NCBI GenBank assembly: GCA_036479115.1
Contig: JAZGFD010000078.1
Coordinates: forward strand, 1 to 9,460
Reading direction: 5' to 3'
Source of the DNA: UBA7328 sp036479115
GTDB lineage: Bacteria > Bacteroidota > Bacteroidia > Chitinophagales > Saprospiraceae
DNA: 9,460 bases
Part shown: positions 1 through 6,747 of the stretch, in pieces
Position numbering within the stretch: the stretch's first letter is position 1
How the letters are laid out: the number at the start of each line of letters is the position of its first letter
Program-made: the position numbers and the translations under genes
Notes under the pieces: generated by a model
Told to the model about the DNA's origin: nothing
The model's database searches: none
The model's input: only the letters and a program-made list of their open reading frames with translations

Positions 1-100
1 TTGATTTAGTCCTGATCTCTTGTAACGGTCATAGATGCTTTTGTACTTTGTCATTGATTTTGTTATTTATGGCAAAGCTAGACCATAGGTTGCGAGGAAG

Positions 101-238
101 CTAGATGTAGGCCGTCGCACGGATACTATAGAAGTAACTAAGCAAACCCTGTTTATGTCTTTCATATAAGGTGCCCATCTTGCTCATATCACCTTGTTGT
201 ATTTGATGCATTAAATCGTTATCACTAGGCTTTTCCAA
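101..238 (-). pseudogene. ECF sigma factor N-terminal remnant
   Basis: Read on the minus strand from a possible TTG at 238, this frame gives 45 residues before a TAG at 101-103. The segments DNDLMHQIQQGDMSKMG and LYERHKQGLLSYFY match the start of region 2 of Bacteroidota extracytoplasmic-function sigma-70 factors, which bind core RNA polymerase. A whole protein of this kind is about 170-200 residues, so only the first quarter is present. No ATG precedes the conserved part: the open frame runs upstream to a TGA without one, and the first ATG is inside the motif. After the stop, a different minus-strand frame reads KYKSIYDRYK roughly where the family has its KYR-type motif, so a frameshift with the remainder beyond position 1 is possible. 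The assignment rests on remembered family pattern. A chance frame is unlikely given the length of the match. Confidence 0.6.
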
Positions 239-548
239 TATTTTGTTTTGTGTATGTATTTGATTTAGAAAACTATGGATTATTCTGATAGTTGCAGATT
301 TTCATAAAAATAATAACAACAGGAAGTTACGAATGAATAGAATAAAGGAATCTTAGAAAGATGAAGAAGTTATTTACTTCTCTTATTCACTGTGAGAGCG
401 AATCAACTCCTTATCTTCGTAAGATTACGTGTTTATAAAATATACCTAAGTAACGCTTAAAAAAAAGAGTGCCTTTCAGATTGTCAGTAATTACCTCAGA
501 GCGGGACAATACGATAGCTAATTATTGAGGTACAGCTAGCTTAGGCGA

Positions 549-568
549 AATTTTTGATTTCAAAAATT
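549..568. repeat. Perfect AT-rich palindrome
   Basis: AATTTTTGA and its exact reverse complement TCAAAAATT are separated by two T residues, giving a 9-bp stem around a tiny loop. It lies inside the coding-like scrap at 529-615, where the same bases read EIFDFKN, so it may be incidental. It has no following T run on either strand, which argues against a terminator. A cruciform or operator role is only conceivable. Confidence 0.4.
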
Positions 569-708
569 ATGACAAAGCGACAATTGGAAATGCACCCAAA
601 AAAAGTAACTATTGAACCATAGTTCTTTTTGAATAAAAATGGACTATTTTTTTGCTAATCAAGGCTTCTACCAGAGGGAGACAGGCCATTTGAGCCGTAA
701 TAGCACTT

Positions 709-730
709 GTACTGAGCGACTGCCGAAGTA
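709..730. repeat. REP-like intergenic element
   Basis: The bases GTACTGAGCGACTGCCGAAG followed by TA form an imperfect inverted repeat. TACT at 710-713 pairs with AGTA at 727-730, and the next two positions inward are opposed G/A and A/G. This resembles the dispersed intergenic family written roughly as CACTGAGCnnnGTCGAAGTG that recurs in many bacterial genomes, including Bacteroidota. The resemblance is from memory; only one clear copy is visible in this window. Such elements usually sit between genes, as here, upstream of the PhzF-family gene. Confidence 0.5.
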
Positions 731-749
731 GCGCTTTTGCTTCTCAAAT

Positions 750-801
750 AGCCACAGAGTAGGGGAAAAAGAGCCGTTTTTTACAAAAATTGACTGTGGC
801 T
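750..801. repeat. Nested inverted repeat upstream of the PhzF-family gene
   Basis: AGCCACAG at 750-757 is exactly complementary to CTGTGGCT at 794-801, with 36 bases between. Within the loop, AAAAA at 766-770 can pair with the T run at 777-782 around GAGCCG, giving a hairpin inside a hairpin. The outer arm ends 48 bases before the ATG at 850, so it could lie in the 5' leader of that transcript. It could equally be the remains of a dispersed repeat, since a REP-like element lies 20 bases to its left. Function is not shown. Confidence 0.4.
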
Positions 802-849
802 GAGTACGTATAAAAAAAAAGTTAGACAATTACAACCATCAAAAAAAAC

Positions 850-1653
850 ATGACAACTTATATAGTAGACTCATTTACAAATGAAGCATTTAAAGGAAAT
901 CCAGCTGGAGTATGCATTTTAGATGACAATATAAGTGATGATACGATGCTATCTATTGCTCAAGAACTGGGTTTGTCAGAAACCGCATTTATTGCACAAC
1001 TAGAAAAAATAAACTCCTATTCTATAAGGTATTTCTCTCCTAAAATGGAGATTCCTTTGTGTGGGCACGCTACCCTAGCTGCCGCAAAAGTATTGTTCGA
1101 ATCAACTAATTTATTGGATATACATTTCTATAATAATCAAGATTTAGAACTTTATGTTAAAGAAGAGGGCAGTACAATTTTAATGGAATTTCCTACTTAT
1201 AAAACAACACCATCACAAGCTCCACCTGCATTACTCAAAGCTCTTGGAATTGAAAATGTAGTCAATGTTGAGTATAATAAAGAAACCAATATTTTACTTC
1301 TTGAAATCAATGATACGGCTATATTACAGAGCCTAAACCCAGATTTTGCAGCCCTATATAAATCCTCAGATGACATCAATGGTGTACTGGTAACAGCGGC
1401 ATCCGTTAATGATGCATTCGATTTTCATTCACGATATTTTTGGCCCTGGAGCGGCACTAATGAAGACCCAGTAACAGGAGGAACACATACCTTTTTAACA
1501 CCCTATTGGGAAAAACGATTGAAAAAAACAAAGATGAGATCATTCCAATCATCTAAAAGGACAGGTTTTATGGATGTAGAAATAAACAGAAATGAAAAAC
1601 TCATTATTAAAAGTGAAGCAGTAATAATATTAAAAGGTAAGCTCAAGATATAG
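850..1653 (+). CDS. PhzF-family isomerase/epimerase
   Basis: This 267-residue protein belongs to the PhzF family, which shares the diaminopimelate-epimerase fold: two similar alpha/beta halves with the active site between them. Family members isomerise or epimerise small acids; PhzF itself acts in phenazine synthesis, but most family members have unknown substrates. Visible signatures are GNPAGV (16-21), LSETAF with the expected catalytic Glu44, PLCGHATLAAA (69-79), and EDPVTGG (205-211) followed by THTFLTPYW. In many members the last motif reads EDPVTGSAH, so GGTH is a small variation. Length is near the usual 260-300. The ATG at 850 starts directly at the conserved MTTYIVDSF, so the start is secure. 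No phenazine genes are nearby, so a phenazine role is not supported. It ends 25 bases before the acetyltransferase gene, probably in one transcript. It is a cytoplasmic enzyme with no signal peptide. Confidence 0.93.
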   Translation: MTTYIVDSFTNEAFKGNPAGVCILDDNISDDTMLSIAQELGLSETAFIAQLEKINSYSIRYFSPKMEIPLCGHATLAAAKVLFESTNLLDIHFYNNQDLELYVKEEGSTILMEFPTYKTTPSQAPPALLKALGIENVVNVEYNKETNILLLEINDTAILQSLNPDFAALYKSSDDINGVLVTAASVNDAFDFHSRYFWPWSGTNEDPVTGGTHTFLTPYWEKRLKKTKMRSFQSSKRTGFMDVEINRNEKLIIKSEAVIILKGKLKI

Positions 1654-1678
1654 CTCTAAAAAGACGTAACATTCAGAC

Positions 1679-2089
1679 ATGAAAATAATTACCTTATCGA
1701 GCGACAAATCCAAATTGGATATTCCATTAATCCATCATGTTCTCACTAAAAGTTATTGGGCAAAAGGAAGGACATTATCAGAAGTAAAAAAGTCTATTGA
1801 AAATTCATTTTGTTACGGTATTTACTCTGATGATGAGCAAATTGGTTTTGCTAGGGTTGTTAGTGATACCGTAATTTTTGGCTATATCGCTGATGTGTTT
1901 ATTATTAAAAATGAAAGAGGTAAGAATCATGCTTCGGTGTTGATGAATTTTATTTTAAGTGATGAAAAACTAGAAAAAGTGACACAATGGTATCTTAAGA
2001 CAAAAGATGCACATCAATTCTATGATAAACATGGATTTGGATCTTTAAAGAATCAAGGATGGTTTCTGGAGAGAATAAAAACCAAATAG
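1679..2089 (+). CDS. GNAT-family N-acetyltransferase
   Basis: This 136-residue cytoplasmic protein is a compact GNAT-fold acetyltransferase, which transfers acetyl from acetyl-CoA to an amine. It fits the small subfamily with the pattern SYWAKGR (25-31), a SIENS segment (39-43), QIGFARVVSD (54-63), then a YIADVF strand (69-74) and KTKDAHQFYDKHGF near the end (107-120). The substrate is unknown. In motif A the acetyl-CoA pyrophosphate loop usually reads R/Q-x-x-G-x-G/A; here it is RGKNHA (80-85), with Asn83 where Gly is normal. Activity may therefore be altered, though the rest of the fold looks intact and of full length. The gene starts 25 bases after the PhzF-family stop on the same strand, so co-transcription is likely. 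The start at 1679 gives the expected N-terminal strand. Confidence 0.9.
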   Translation: MKIITLSSDKSKLDIPLIHHVLTKSYWAKGRTLSEVKKSIENSFCYGIYSDDEQIGFARVVSDTVIFGYIADVFIIKNERGKNHASVLMNFILSDEKLEKVTQWYLKTKDAHQFYDKHGFGSLKNQGWFLERIKTK

Positions 2090-2136
2090 AGGTAAGCAGC
2101 ATTATAAGGTAACTACTTCAGGTGGGCGCTTTTGAG

Positions 2137-2155
2137 GCCTGTCTGCCAATCAGGC
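2137..2155. repeat. GC-richer hairpin after the acetyltransferase gene
   Basis: GCCTG (2137-2141) pairs with CAGGC (2151-2155) around a 9-base loop. TTTG at 2131-2134 can also pair with CAAA at 2155-2158 as an alternative extension. Within it, TGCC and GGCA (2144-2147, 2153-2156) form a competing short stem. The motif resembles the CCTGnCTGCC...CAGGCAGG palindromes often scattered between genes in Bacteroidota. It lies 48 bases after the acetyltransferase stop, with no clean T run, so it is a weak terminator at best. It could stabilise the 3' end of that transcript. Confidence 0.4.
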
Positions 2156-2247
2156 AAATAAAACTACTCCGTAATAACACAACTACAATAAATTGATAAA
2201 TTGATCAAAATCATTATTATCTTTCGAGTTCAAAAGCACTCACACTA

Positions 2248-4137
2248 ATGCACGTACCTATCAATTTGATTCCTATTATTTGCTTGTTTTTTATATCAAC
2301 CAATGCGAGTATCCATGCACAAACAGATCAAAATATTCTAGAAGAGCTAGAAAAACTAGCTATTGTTGATCAAAAAGTCATGATGCCAATGAGAGATGGC
2401 ATTAGATTGGCAACTGATATATACAGGCCCAAAACATCGCAAAAAGTGCCCATAATATTTGTTCGTACTCCCTATAATTTTAATACTTGGAGAGATGGTG
2501 AAAGACATGTCAGTATGGAAAGAAGGGCTCTAGAAGCAATAAAAAAAGGGTACGCGTATGTTATACAAAATGAAAGAGGAAGGTACTTTTCAGAAGGGGA
2601 ATGGGACATTCTGGGTCTACCACTTACCGATGGTTATGATGCTTTTACATGGATGAAGAATCAGACTTGGAGCAATGGAAAAATAGGAACCTTAGGATGC
2701 AGCAGTACTGCAGAGTGGCAGATGGCTGTAGCAGCATTAGATCATCCTGCTCATGCATGTATGGTACCTCAAGCCTTTGGGGCTGGTGTAGGAAGGATAG
2801 GTGAAATTAATGAGCAAGGAAATTGGTACAGAGGAGGTGCACATCAGATGTTATTCACTTCATGGCTTTATGGTGTAGAGCATGACAAATTCAAACCAAG
2901 GATTCCCTCTGGAGCAACTCAAAAAGATATACAAAGAATATCAAGATTTTACGACCTAGGCCCTGAAAACCCACAAGTGGATATGATCAAAGCATTGGCC
3001 CACCTGCCTGTCTCTGATATCATAAGTAACATGGAAGGAAAGTCTGAGATATTTGATAAAATGATCAAAAGAAAGCCCAATGATCCTGATTGGTATAAAG
3101 GAGGTATATATCATGATGATATGGATTTTGGTGTGCCTAGTTTTTGGTTTACATCATGGTATGACGTATCGATTACGCCTAATCTTGCACTGTTTAATCA
3201 TATAAGAAACAACATAAAGGATCGACAAATTTCTGATAATCAATATCTTGTAATCGCTCCAGTACTTCATTGCCGCTATACCCGAGCAACTGAAAACACC
3301 GTAGTAGGAGAAAGAAATGTAGGTGATGCAAGATTAGACTATAATAAGCAAATATATGCATGGTTTGACCTATGGTTAAAAGGTGAAAAAAATGATTTTA
3401 AGAAGAAAACACCCAGAGTACAATACTATACTATGGGCAGCAACAAATGGCAACATGCTGACCAGTGGCCACCTAAAAACGTAGAAATGACAACTTATTA
3501 CCTCAAAAGTGAAGGTCAAGCAAATAGCCTTTACGGTAATGGCTCTCTATCCACCTCCATTCCTAAAAATGAAAATAAGGATACTTATATATACGACCCC
3601 ATGAACCCAGTATATTCCTATGGGGGTAATGTATGCTGCACTGGCAATGCCATACAAGGTGGCAGTTTTGATCAAAGGAGAATGGAAGCCAGAAATGACA
3701 TTTTAGTATACACCTCTGATCCGTTAGAAAGAGGAGTGGAAATCACTGGTTTTATAGAGAGCAAAATATATGTTTCTTCAAATGCAAAGGATACTGATTT
3801 TACCATCAAACTCGTAGATGTGTACCCAGATGGAAAAGCTTATAATCTGGACGAAACCATACAACGAGCCCGATATAGAGAAGGACATGAAAAAGAAGTA
3901 TGGATGGAGGATGGAGAGGTCTACCCTATTGAGTTTACGCCCATGTCAACGAGTAATTATTTTGCAAAAGGTCATCGCATCAGAATTGAAATATCAAGTA
4001 GTAATTTTCCTAGGTTCACTAGAAATCTAAATACAGGAGGTAATAACTATGATGAGATTGAAAGTGTGGTAGCAAGAAATAGTGTTCATCATGGAGGAAT
4101 ACATTTGTCAGAAATAAAGTTACCAATTGTAAAATAG
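2248..4137 (+). CDS. Secreted CocE/NonD-family serine hydrolase
   Basis: This 629-residue protein is an S15/CocE-type alpha/beta hydrolase, the group that includes X-Pro dipeptidyl peptidases, cocaine esterase and alpha-amino-acid ester hydrolases. A signal peptide covers about residues 1-24 (IICLFFISTNA core, cleavage near SIHA/QTD), so it acts in the periplasm or outside. The domain opens with MPMRDGIRLATDIYRP (47-62). RTPY (73-76) supplies the likely oxyanion-hole Tyr76, GTLGCSS the nucleophile Ser152, WYD Asp306 and LHC His341. Family members usually have G-x-S-Y at the nucleophile; here it is G-C-S-S. A cap region lies between Ser and Asp. The C-terminal jelly-roll domain (about 480-629) is intact, with DILVYTSDPL and the following strands. 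Substrate cannot be told: amino-acid esters, acyl peptides or other amides are all possible. The NTF2-like gene follows after 26 bases, also with a signal peptide. No in-frame ATG lies between the upstream stop at 2197 and 2248. Confidence 0.93.
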   Translation: MHVPINLIPIICLFFISTNASIHAQTDQNILEELEKLAIVDQKVMMPMRDGIRLATDIYRPKTSQKVPIIFVRTPYNFNTWRDGERHVSMERRALEAIKKGYAYVIQNERGRYFSEGEWDILGLPLTDGYDAFTWMKNQTWSNGKIGTLGCSSTAEWQMAVAALDHPAHACMVPQAFGAGVGRIGEINEQGNWYRGGAHQMLFTSWLYGVEHDKFKPRIPSGATQKDIQRISRFYDLGPENPQVDMIKALAHLPVSDIISNMEGKSEIFDKMIKRKPNDPDWYKGGIYHDDMDFGVPSFWFTSWYDVSITPNLALFNHIRNNIKDRQISDNQYLVIAPVLHCRYTRATENTVVGERNVGDARLDYNKQIYAWFDLWLKGEKNDFKKKTPRVQYYTMGSNKWQHADQWPPKNVEMTTYYLKSEGQANSLYGNGSLSTSIPKNENKDTYIYDPMNPVYSYGGNVCCTGNAIQGGSFDQRRMEARNDILVYTSDPLERGVEITGFIESKIYVSSNAKDTDFTIKLVDVYPDGKAYNLDETIQRARYREGHEKEVWMEDGEVYPIEFTPMSTSNYFAKGHRIRIEISSSNFPRFTRNLNTGGNNYDEIESVVARNSVHHGGIHLSEIKLPIVK

Positions 4138-4163
4138 AAAGGGCATTTTAACAAATATTATAC

Positions 4164-4685
4164 ATGAAACACATCGCTCTGCTGCTCATCGCTATAACCC
4201 TACTTTTTTCTACTAACATCTTGTCTCAAAATGAGCCAAAAAATGATCTTAAGTCAATAGACAATATAATTTCGGCGCTTTATGAAGTCATTTCTGGAAA
4301 TAAAGGAGTAGAAAGAGACTGGGATAGATTCAGAACTCTATTTACACCAGAGGCAAGGTTGATTCCGAGTAGTAAAAACAAAGATGGAGAGATAGGATAT
4401 CGAATTTTAAGCCCTGATGATTACATCAATACTGCTGGTGCTTCTCTTGTAGAAAATGGATTTCATGAAGTGGAAATCCACAGAGTGACAGAACAATATG
4501 GCTCATTGCTCCACCTCTGGAGCACTTATGAATCGTATAAAAACAAAACGGATAAAGAACCATTTATGCGAGGCATTAATTCTATTCAAATGATCAACAT
4601 GAATGGGGAATGGAAGGTGTTGCAAATTTACTGGCTAGGTGAAAGTGATGACAACATATTGCCTCAGCAATATCTTCCAAAATAG
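4164..4685 (+). CDS. Secreted NTF2-like (SnoaL/DUF4440-type) protein
   Basis: This 173-residue protein starts with a signal peptide (Lys2, then a hydrophobic run from about 4 to 18, likely cleavage near ILS/QNE at 21-22). The mature part has the pattern of a single NTF2-like cone domain: a helical SIDNIISALYEVISG start, DWDRFRTLFTPEARLI (residues 51-66), then strands ending in GINSIQMINMNGEWKV and LQIYWLGE. Proteins of this type bind or isomerise small molecules, but catalytic residues vary and none can be assigned here. Length fits one domain plus the signal peptide. It begins 26 bases after the hydrolase stop, so the two are probably one operon and act in the same compartment. A partnership is inferred only from position and shared export. 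The gene ends 57 bases from the convergent aminotransferase gene. Confidence 0.82.
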   Translation: MKHIALLLIAITLLFSTNILSQNEPKNDLKSIDNIISALYEVISGNKGVERDWDRFRTLFTPEARLIPSSKNKDGEIGYRILSPDDYINTAGASLVENGFHEVEIHRVTEQYGSLLHLWSTYESYKNKTDKEPFMRGINSIQMINMNGEWKVLQIYWLGESDDNILPQQYLPK

Positions 4686-4709
4686 ACCTGATAATATTGA
4701 GCCAAATAA

Positions 4710-4738
4710 TAGAATCTAAAAACCAAATCAAAATTCTA
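4710..4738. terminator. Weak inverted repeat between convergent genes
   Basis: TAGAAT (4710-4715) is the reverse complement of ATTCTA (4733-4738), with 17 bases between. It sits in the 57-base gap where the NTF2-like gene and the aminotransferase gene converge, the expected place for a shared terminator. The stem is short and AT-rich, and there is no strong T run after it. This is a position-based guess only. Confidence 0.2.
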
Positions 4739-4742
4739 ATCT

Positions 4743-6122
4743 TTAAAACAAACAACGCTCCATTCTATCCATTGCCACCACCAATTCTTCTTTGGTATGA
4801 CATGGATATACTAATCTAAACATCCCTCTTTTACTATGCCCAAAACCATTACCTGGAGTCAGCAGGACACCCGATTCTCGATATAGTTTTTCCCAAAAAT
4901 TAGTCTCTGCTTCTTGTGTCTGTGATAGCAGAAATCGCGATAAATCCAACCAAACAAAAAGGCTACCACGGGAAGGAGCATAAGGAATGTTGAGTTTCTT
5001 CAATTTATTTATTACCACTATATATGATTCGGTAAGATGCTCCTGATTTTTCTTAATATAGCATTCCATGAAAGCATGGTCACTTAATACCACCTCAAAA
5101 ACCCACTGTGTAAAATTAGAAACCAGATGAGGGACATTAAAATTATCATATGCCTGGAGCAGATCCTCGTTGTGAGTATATAGCAACCCTACTCTGAATC
5201 CAGATGTACCCAGATCTTTTGAAAGAGCATACCACATATGGAGATAGTCACTTTTCTTTTGCTCCATAACAAGAGCAAATGATTCAAAATCCTGATGGTG
5301 GCTATAATCAGTGGCTATATCAGGATGTTTGGTATTAATTAAAGAAAGTGCATATATCTCGTTGACTATGAGGTGAATGTGATGATCAATGCACCAGTCT
5401 GCCACATTTGTTAAGGTATCCATATCATACATCCCTCCTGTAGGGTTATCGGGCGTGGTAAGCACCAACATTCTAAATCTCTTGCCCTGAGATGTTATAT
5501 CAGAAAGTGCATTTTCGAGAAGTGGAATATTCATTATAGGCTTCTCCGCAATTTCACTCAGTTCAGAATGGGTGATAAGATCATATCTCTCCAGCCCTGA
5601 TTTGTTATTAATGTCTTGCTTGTATACGGAATATGAGGGTGCAGGAAAAACCGCTACATCTCCTTTTTCAGTTACCAGCCAAGACGTTAATTCTATTACA
5701 GAAGAAGCACCAGCCGAAACAGCGATATGATCAGGAGATATATCACACTTGGTAACAAATTTGGCAAGAAAACCAGCCAGCACTTTTCTGAAAGAAGGAG
5801 CACCCAAACATGAAGTGTATAATGGAACCCAGCTAGGAATAGAGTGTTGTGAAACAACCTCTTCTATTTTTTCTTTTAGCAAATACCAGGAAAGACGATT
5901 TTCAGCTACGTTCAAGGTAAATGCCCCATCAGGATTATCTTTTTTGTCATATATATTTTGGCTTGCTTCACTGAATATTTCCCAATCTACGCGCAGCTGT
6001 GTCTTGGCAGCAATGATGCCTCTAGTGGAAAGAGAATGAGAAGATAAAGAATGAGAAGATGGAATTGCACTAGGGTGTTCTGATGTTTTGATGCCAAAAA
6101 TTTGTTTGAAAATATGGAGCAT
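4743..6122 (-). CDS. PLP-dependent aminotransferase, ACC-synthase-like
   Basis: This 459-residue fold-type I PLP enzyme resembles ACC synthase-like class I/II aminotransferases. Visible signatures are LNVAEN near 70-75, YTSCLGAPSFRKVL (102-115), the phosphate-loop SAGASSV (136-142), PAPSYSVYKQD (160-170), TTPDNPTGG (222-230, Asn226), ALSKDLGTSGFRVG (299-312) with the PLP lysine Lys302 and phosphate-binding Arg310, and the substrate-carboxylate Arg436 in MFRLVYP. The residue that should hold the pyridine nitrogen, normally Asp in DEIY, is Asn254 in NEIY, which is notable. True ACC synthase activity is not implied: many relatives are aminotransferases of unknown substrate. About 30 residues precede the conserved LSTRG start and include a SSHSL duplication. 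No other Met occurs before residue 197, so the ATG at 6122 stands. It is cytoplasmic and converges on the hydrolase pair. Confidence 0.92.
   Translation of the reverse strand: MLHIFKQIFGIKTSEHPSAIPSSHSLSSHSLSTRGIIAAKTQLRVDWEIFSEASQNIYDKKDNPDGAFTLNVAENRLSWYLLKEKIEEVVSQHSIPSWVPLYTSCLGAPSFRKVLAGFLAKFVTKCDISPDHIAVSAGASSVIELTSWLVTEKGDVAVFPAPSYSVYKQDINNKSGLERYDLITHSELSEIAEKPIMNIPLLENALSDITSQGKRFRMLVLTTPDNPTGGMYDMDTLTNVADWCIDHHIHLIVNEIYALSLINTKHPDIATDYSHHQDFESFALVMEQKKSDYLHMWYALSKDLGTSGFRVGLLYTHNEDLLQAYDNFNVPHLVSNFTQWVFEVVLSDHAFMECYIKKNQEHLTESYIVVINKLKKLNIPYAPSRGSLFVWLDLSRFLLSQTQEAETNFWEKLYRESGVLLTPGNGFGHSKRGMFRLVYPCHTKEELVVAMDRMERCLF
6033..6060. repeat. Tandem 13-base repeat within the aminotransferase start
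   Basis: AGAATGAGAAGAT occurs at 6033-6045 and again at 6048-6060, a period of 15 bases. On the coding (minus) strand this gives SSHSL twice in a row, residues 22-31 of the aminotransferase. The period is a multiple of three, so gain or loss of a copy keeps the frame. It lies in the non-conserved N-terminal extension and looks like recent replication slippage. Confidence 0.75.
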
Positions 6123-6171
6123 TTATAGTTAGTTTTTGTAGTGCCAAAATAAACTTCAAAATAGAAAAAAC

Positions 6172-6249
6172 ATGATTAAAGGAGCCATCGGTGCGGTATT
6201 TAAAATATTAAAGGAGAAAGCCAAAACAGACCCAATCATCCAGAAATGA
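6172..6249 (+). CDS. Possible 25-residue peptide
   Basis: A short frame opens at ATG 6172, 49 bases from and divergent to the aminotransferase start, and ends at TGA 6247. It encodes a Lys-rich, helix-compatible peptide beginning MIKGAIGAVFKILKEKAK, with hydrophobic residues spaced as in an amphipathic helix. I recognise no family. The frame stays open for 14 further codons past the TGA (KNLVEFKLL) before TAA, so it may instead be the start of a longer, broken gene. There is no clear ribosome-binding site, but neighbouring genes lack one too. It could be a leader peptide, a membrane-active small protein, a decayed gene or chance. Confidence 0.3.
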   Translation: MIKGAIGAVFKILKEKAKTDPIIQK

Positions 6250-6747
6250 AAAAATCTGGTTGAATTTAAGTTGTTAACTTTTAGCGGTTAATGTGTATGG
6301 AGTTCTACTTCTAGACAAGATGTGAAAGAAATATTAAACCTATTGCGAAGCTAACTATCCAATCTGTATCAATTTAAGATAAAAAAGACAGAACAGGCTG
6401 AATTGCTACTTTCGAATGAATTTTCTTGATGATTCAAAAAAATCTCTACCAACTGTTCTTCTAGTCAAATACTTTTAATAAAATTTGATATCTGAGATAG
6501 ACATTGAGGCTCAAATAATAGTATAAGTTTATGTGTTAATTGTACTTTAGTTTTTTATCAAAAATAGACAATCATGATAAAGTAGGCCGTAAAACAAGTC
6601 AAAATACACCGCATCAGCATTGAGCGGTATCAATATTAAAAAAAAAATAAAAGAAGAGAAAAAGATAAAATAATACCTAATTATTGTTGTAATATAGTGT
6701 CTATTATACTACCCCTCTAGTTATATCTATTTTTAAACAAACCCAAT
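6250..6747. other. AT-rich gene-free interval before the ATPase gene
   Basis: I see no complete gene here. Short coding-like scraps occur, such as a 20-codon frame at 6416-6478 and a frame near 6310-6360 reading SRQDVKEILNLLRS, but none has support. ACCGC at 6608-6612 pairs with GCGGT at 6624-6628 around 11 bases. It is followed on the plus strand by an A run rather than T, so it is not a terminator for upstream genes. The last 90 bases before 6748 should hold the ATPase promoter, but no clear TTTG / TAnnTTTG pair was found. Confidence 0.5.

Larger units (their letters stand above)
239..849. other. AT-rich gene-free interval with hairpins and coding-like scraps
   Basis: No open frame here looks like a complete gene. 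Short frames exist: 361-438 (25 codons, starts MKKLFTSLIH), 529-615 (no start codon, contains LGEIFDFKNYDKATIGNAPK) and 639-731 (30 codons, overlapping a repeat). None has a convincing ribosome-binding site or a family match that I can name. Hairpin-forming elements at 549-568, 709-730 and 750-801 are listed separately. Together with the sigma-factor relic on the left, the interval reads as decayed sequence plus the upstream region of the PhzF-family gene. I saw no tRNA, rRNA or convincing Bacteroidota promoter (TTTG, then TAnnTTTG). Confidence 0.55.

Noticed and set aside
639..731. Thirty-codon plus-strand frame
   Set aside because: It ends inside the REP-like element, has a Cys/Arg/Ser-rich tail and no start signal.
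1197..1379. Minus-strand open frame of 60 codons
   Set aside because: It lies wholly within the PhzF-family gene on the other strand and has no family features.
2192..2225. Bacteroidota-type promoter before the hydrolase (TATCTTTC at 2218)
   Set aside because: The -7 match lacks the final G, and the nearest TTG elements are 14 or 22 bases away rather than 19-21.
3818..4030. Plus-strand open frame of 70 codons in another frame
   Set aside because: It is contained in the C-terminal domain of the CocE-type hydrolase, whose own frame is clearly coding.
5749..6039. Plus-strand open frame of 96 codons
   Set aside because: It is antisense to conserved motifs of the aminotransferase.
6608..6650. 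Rho-independent terminator
   Set aside because: The stem has five pairs and is followed by A residues on the plus strand, not T.
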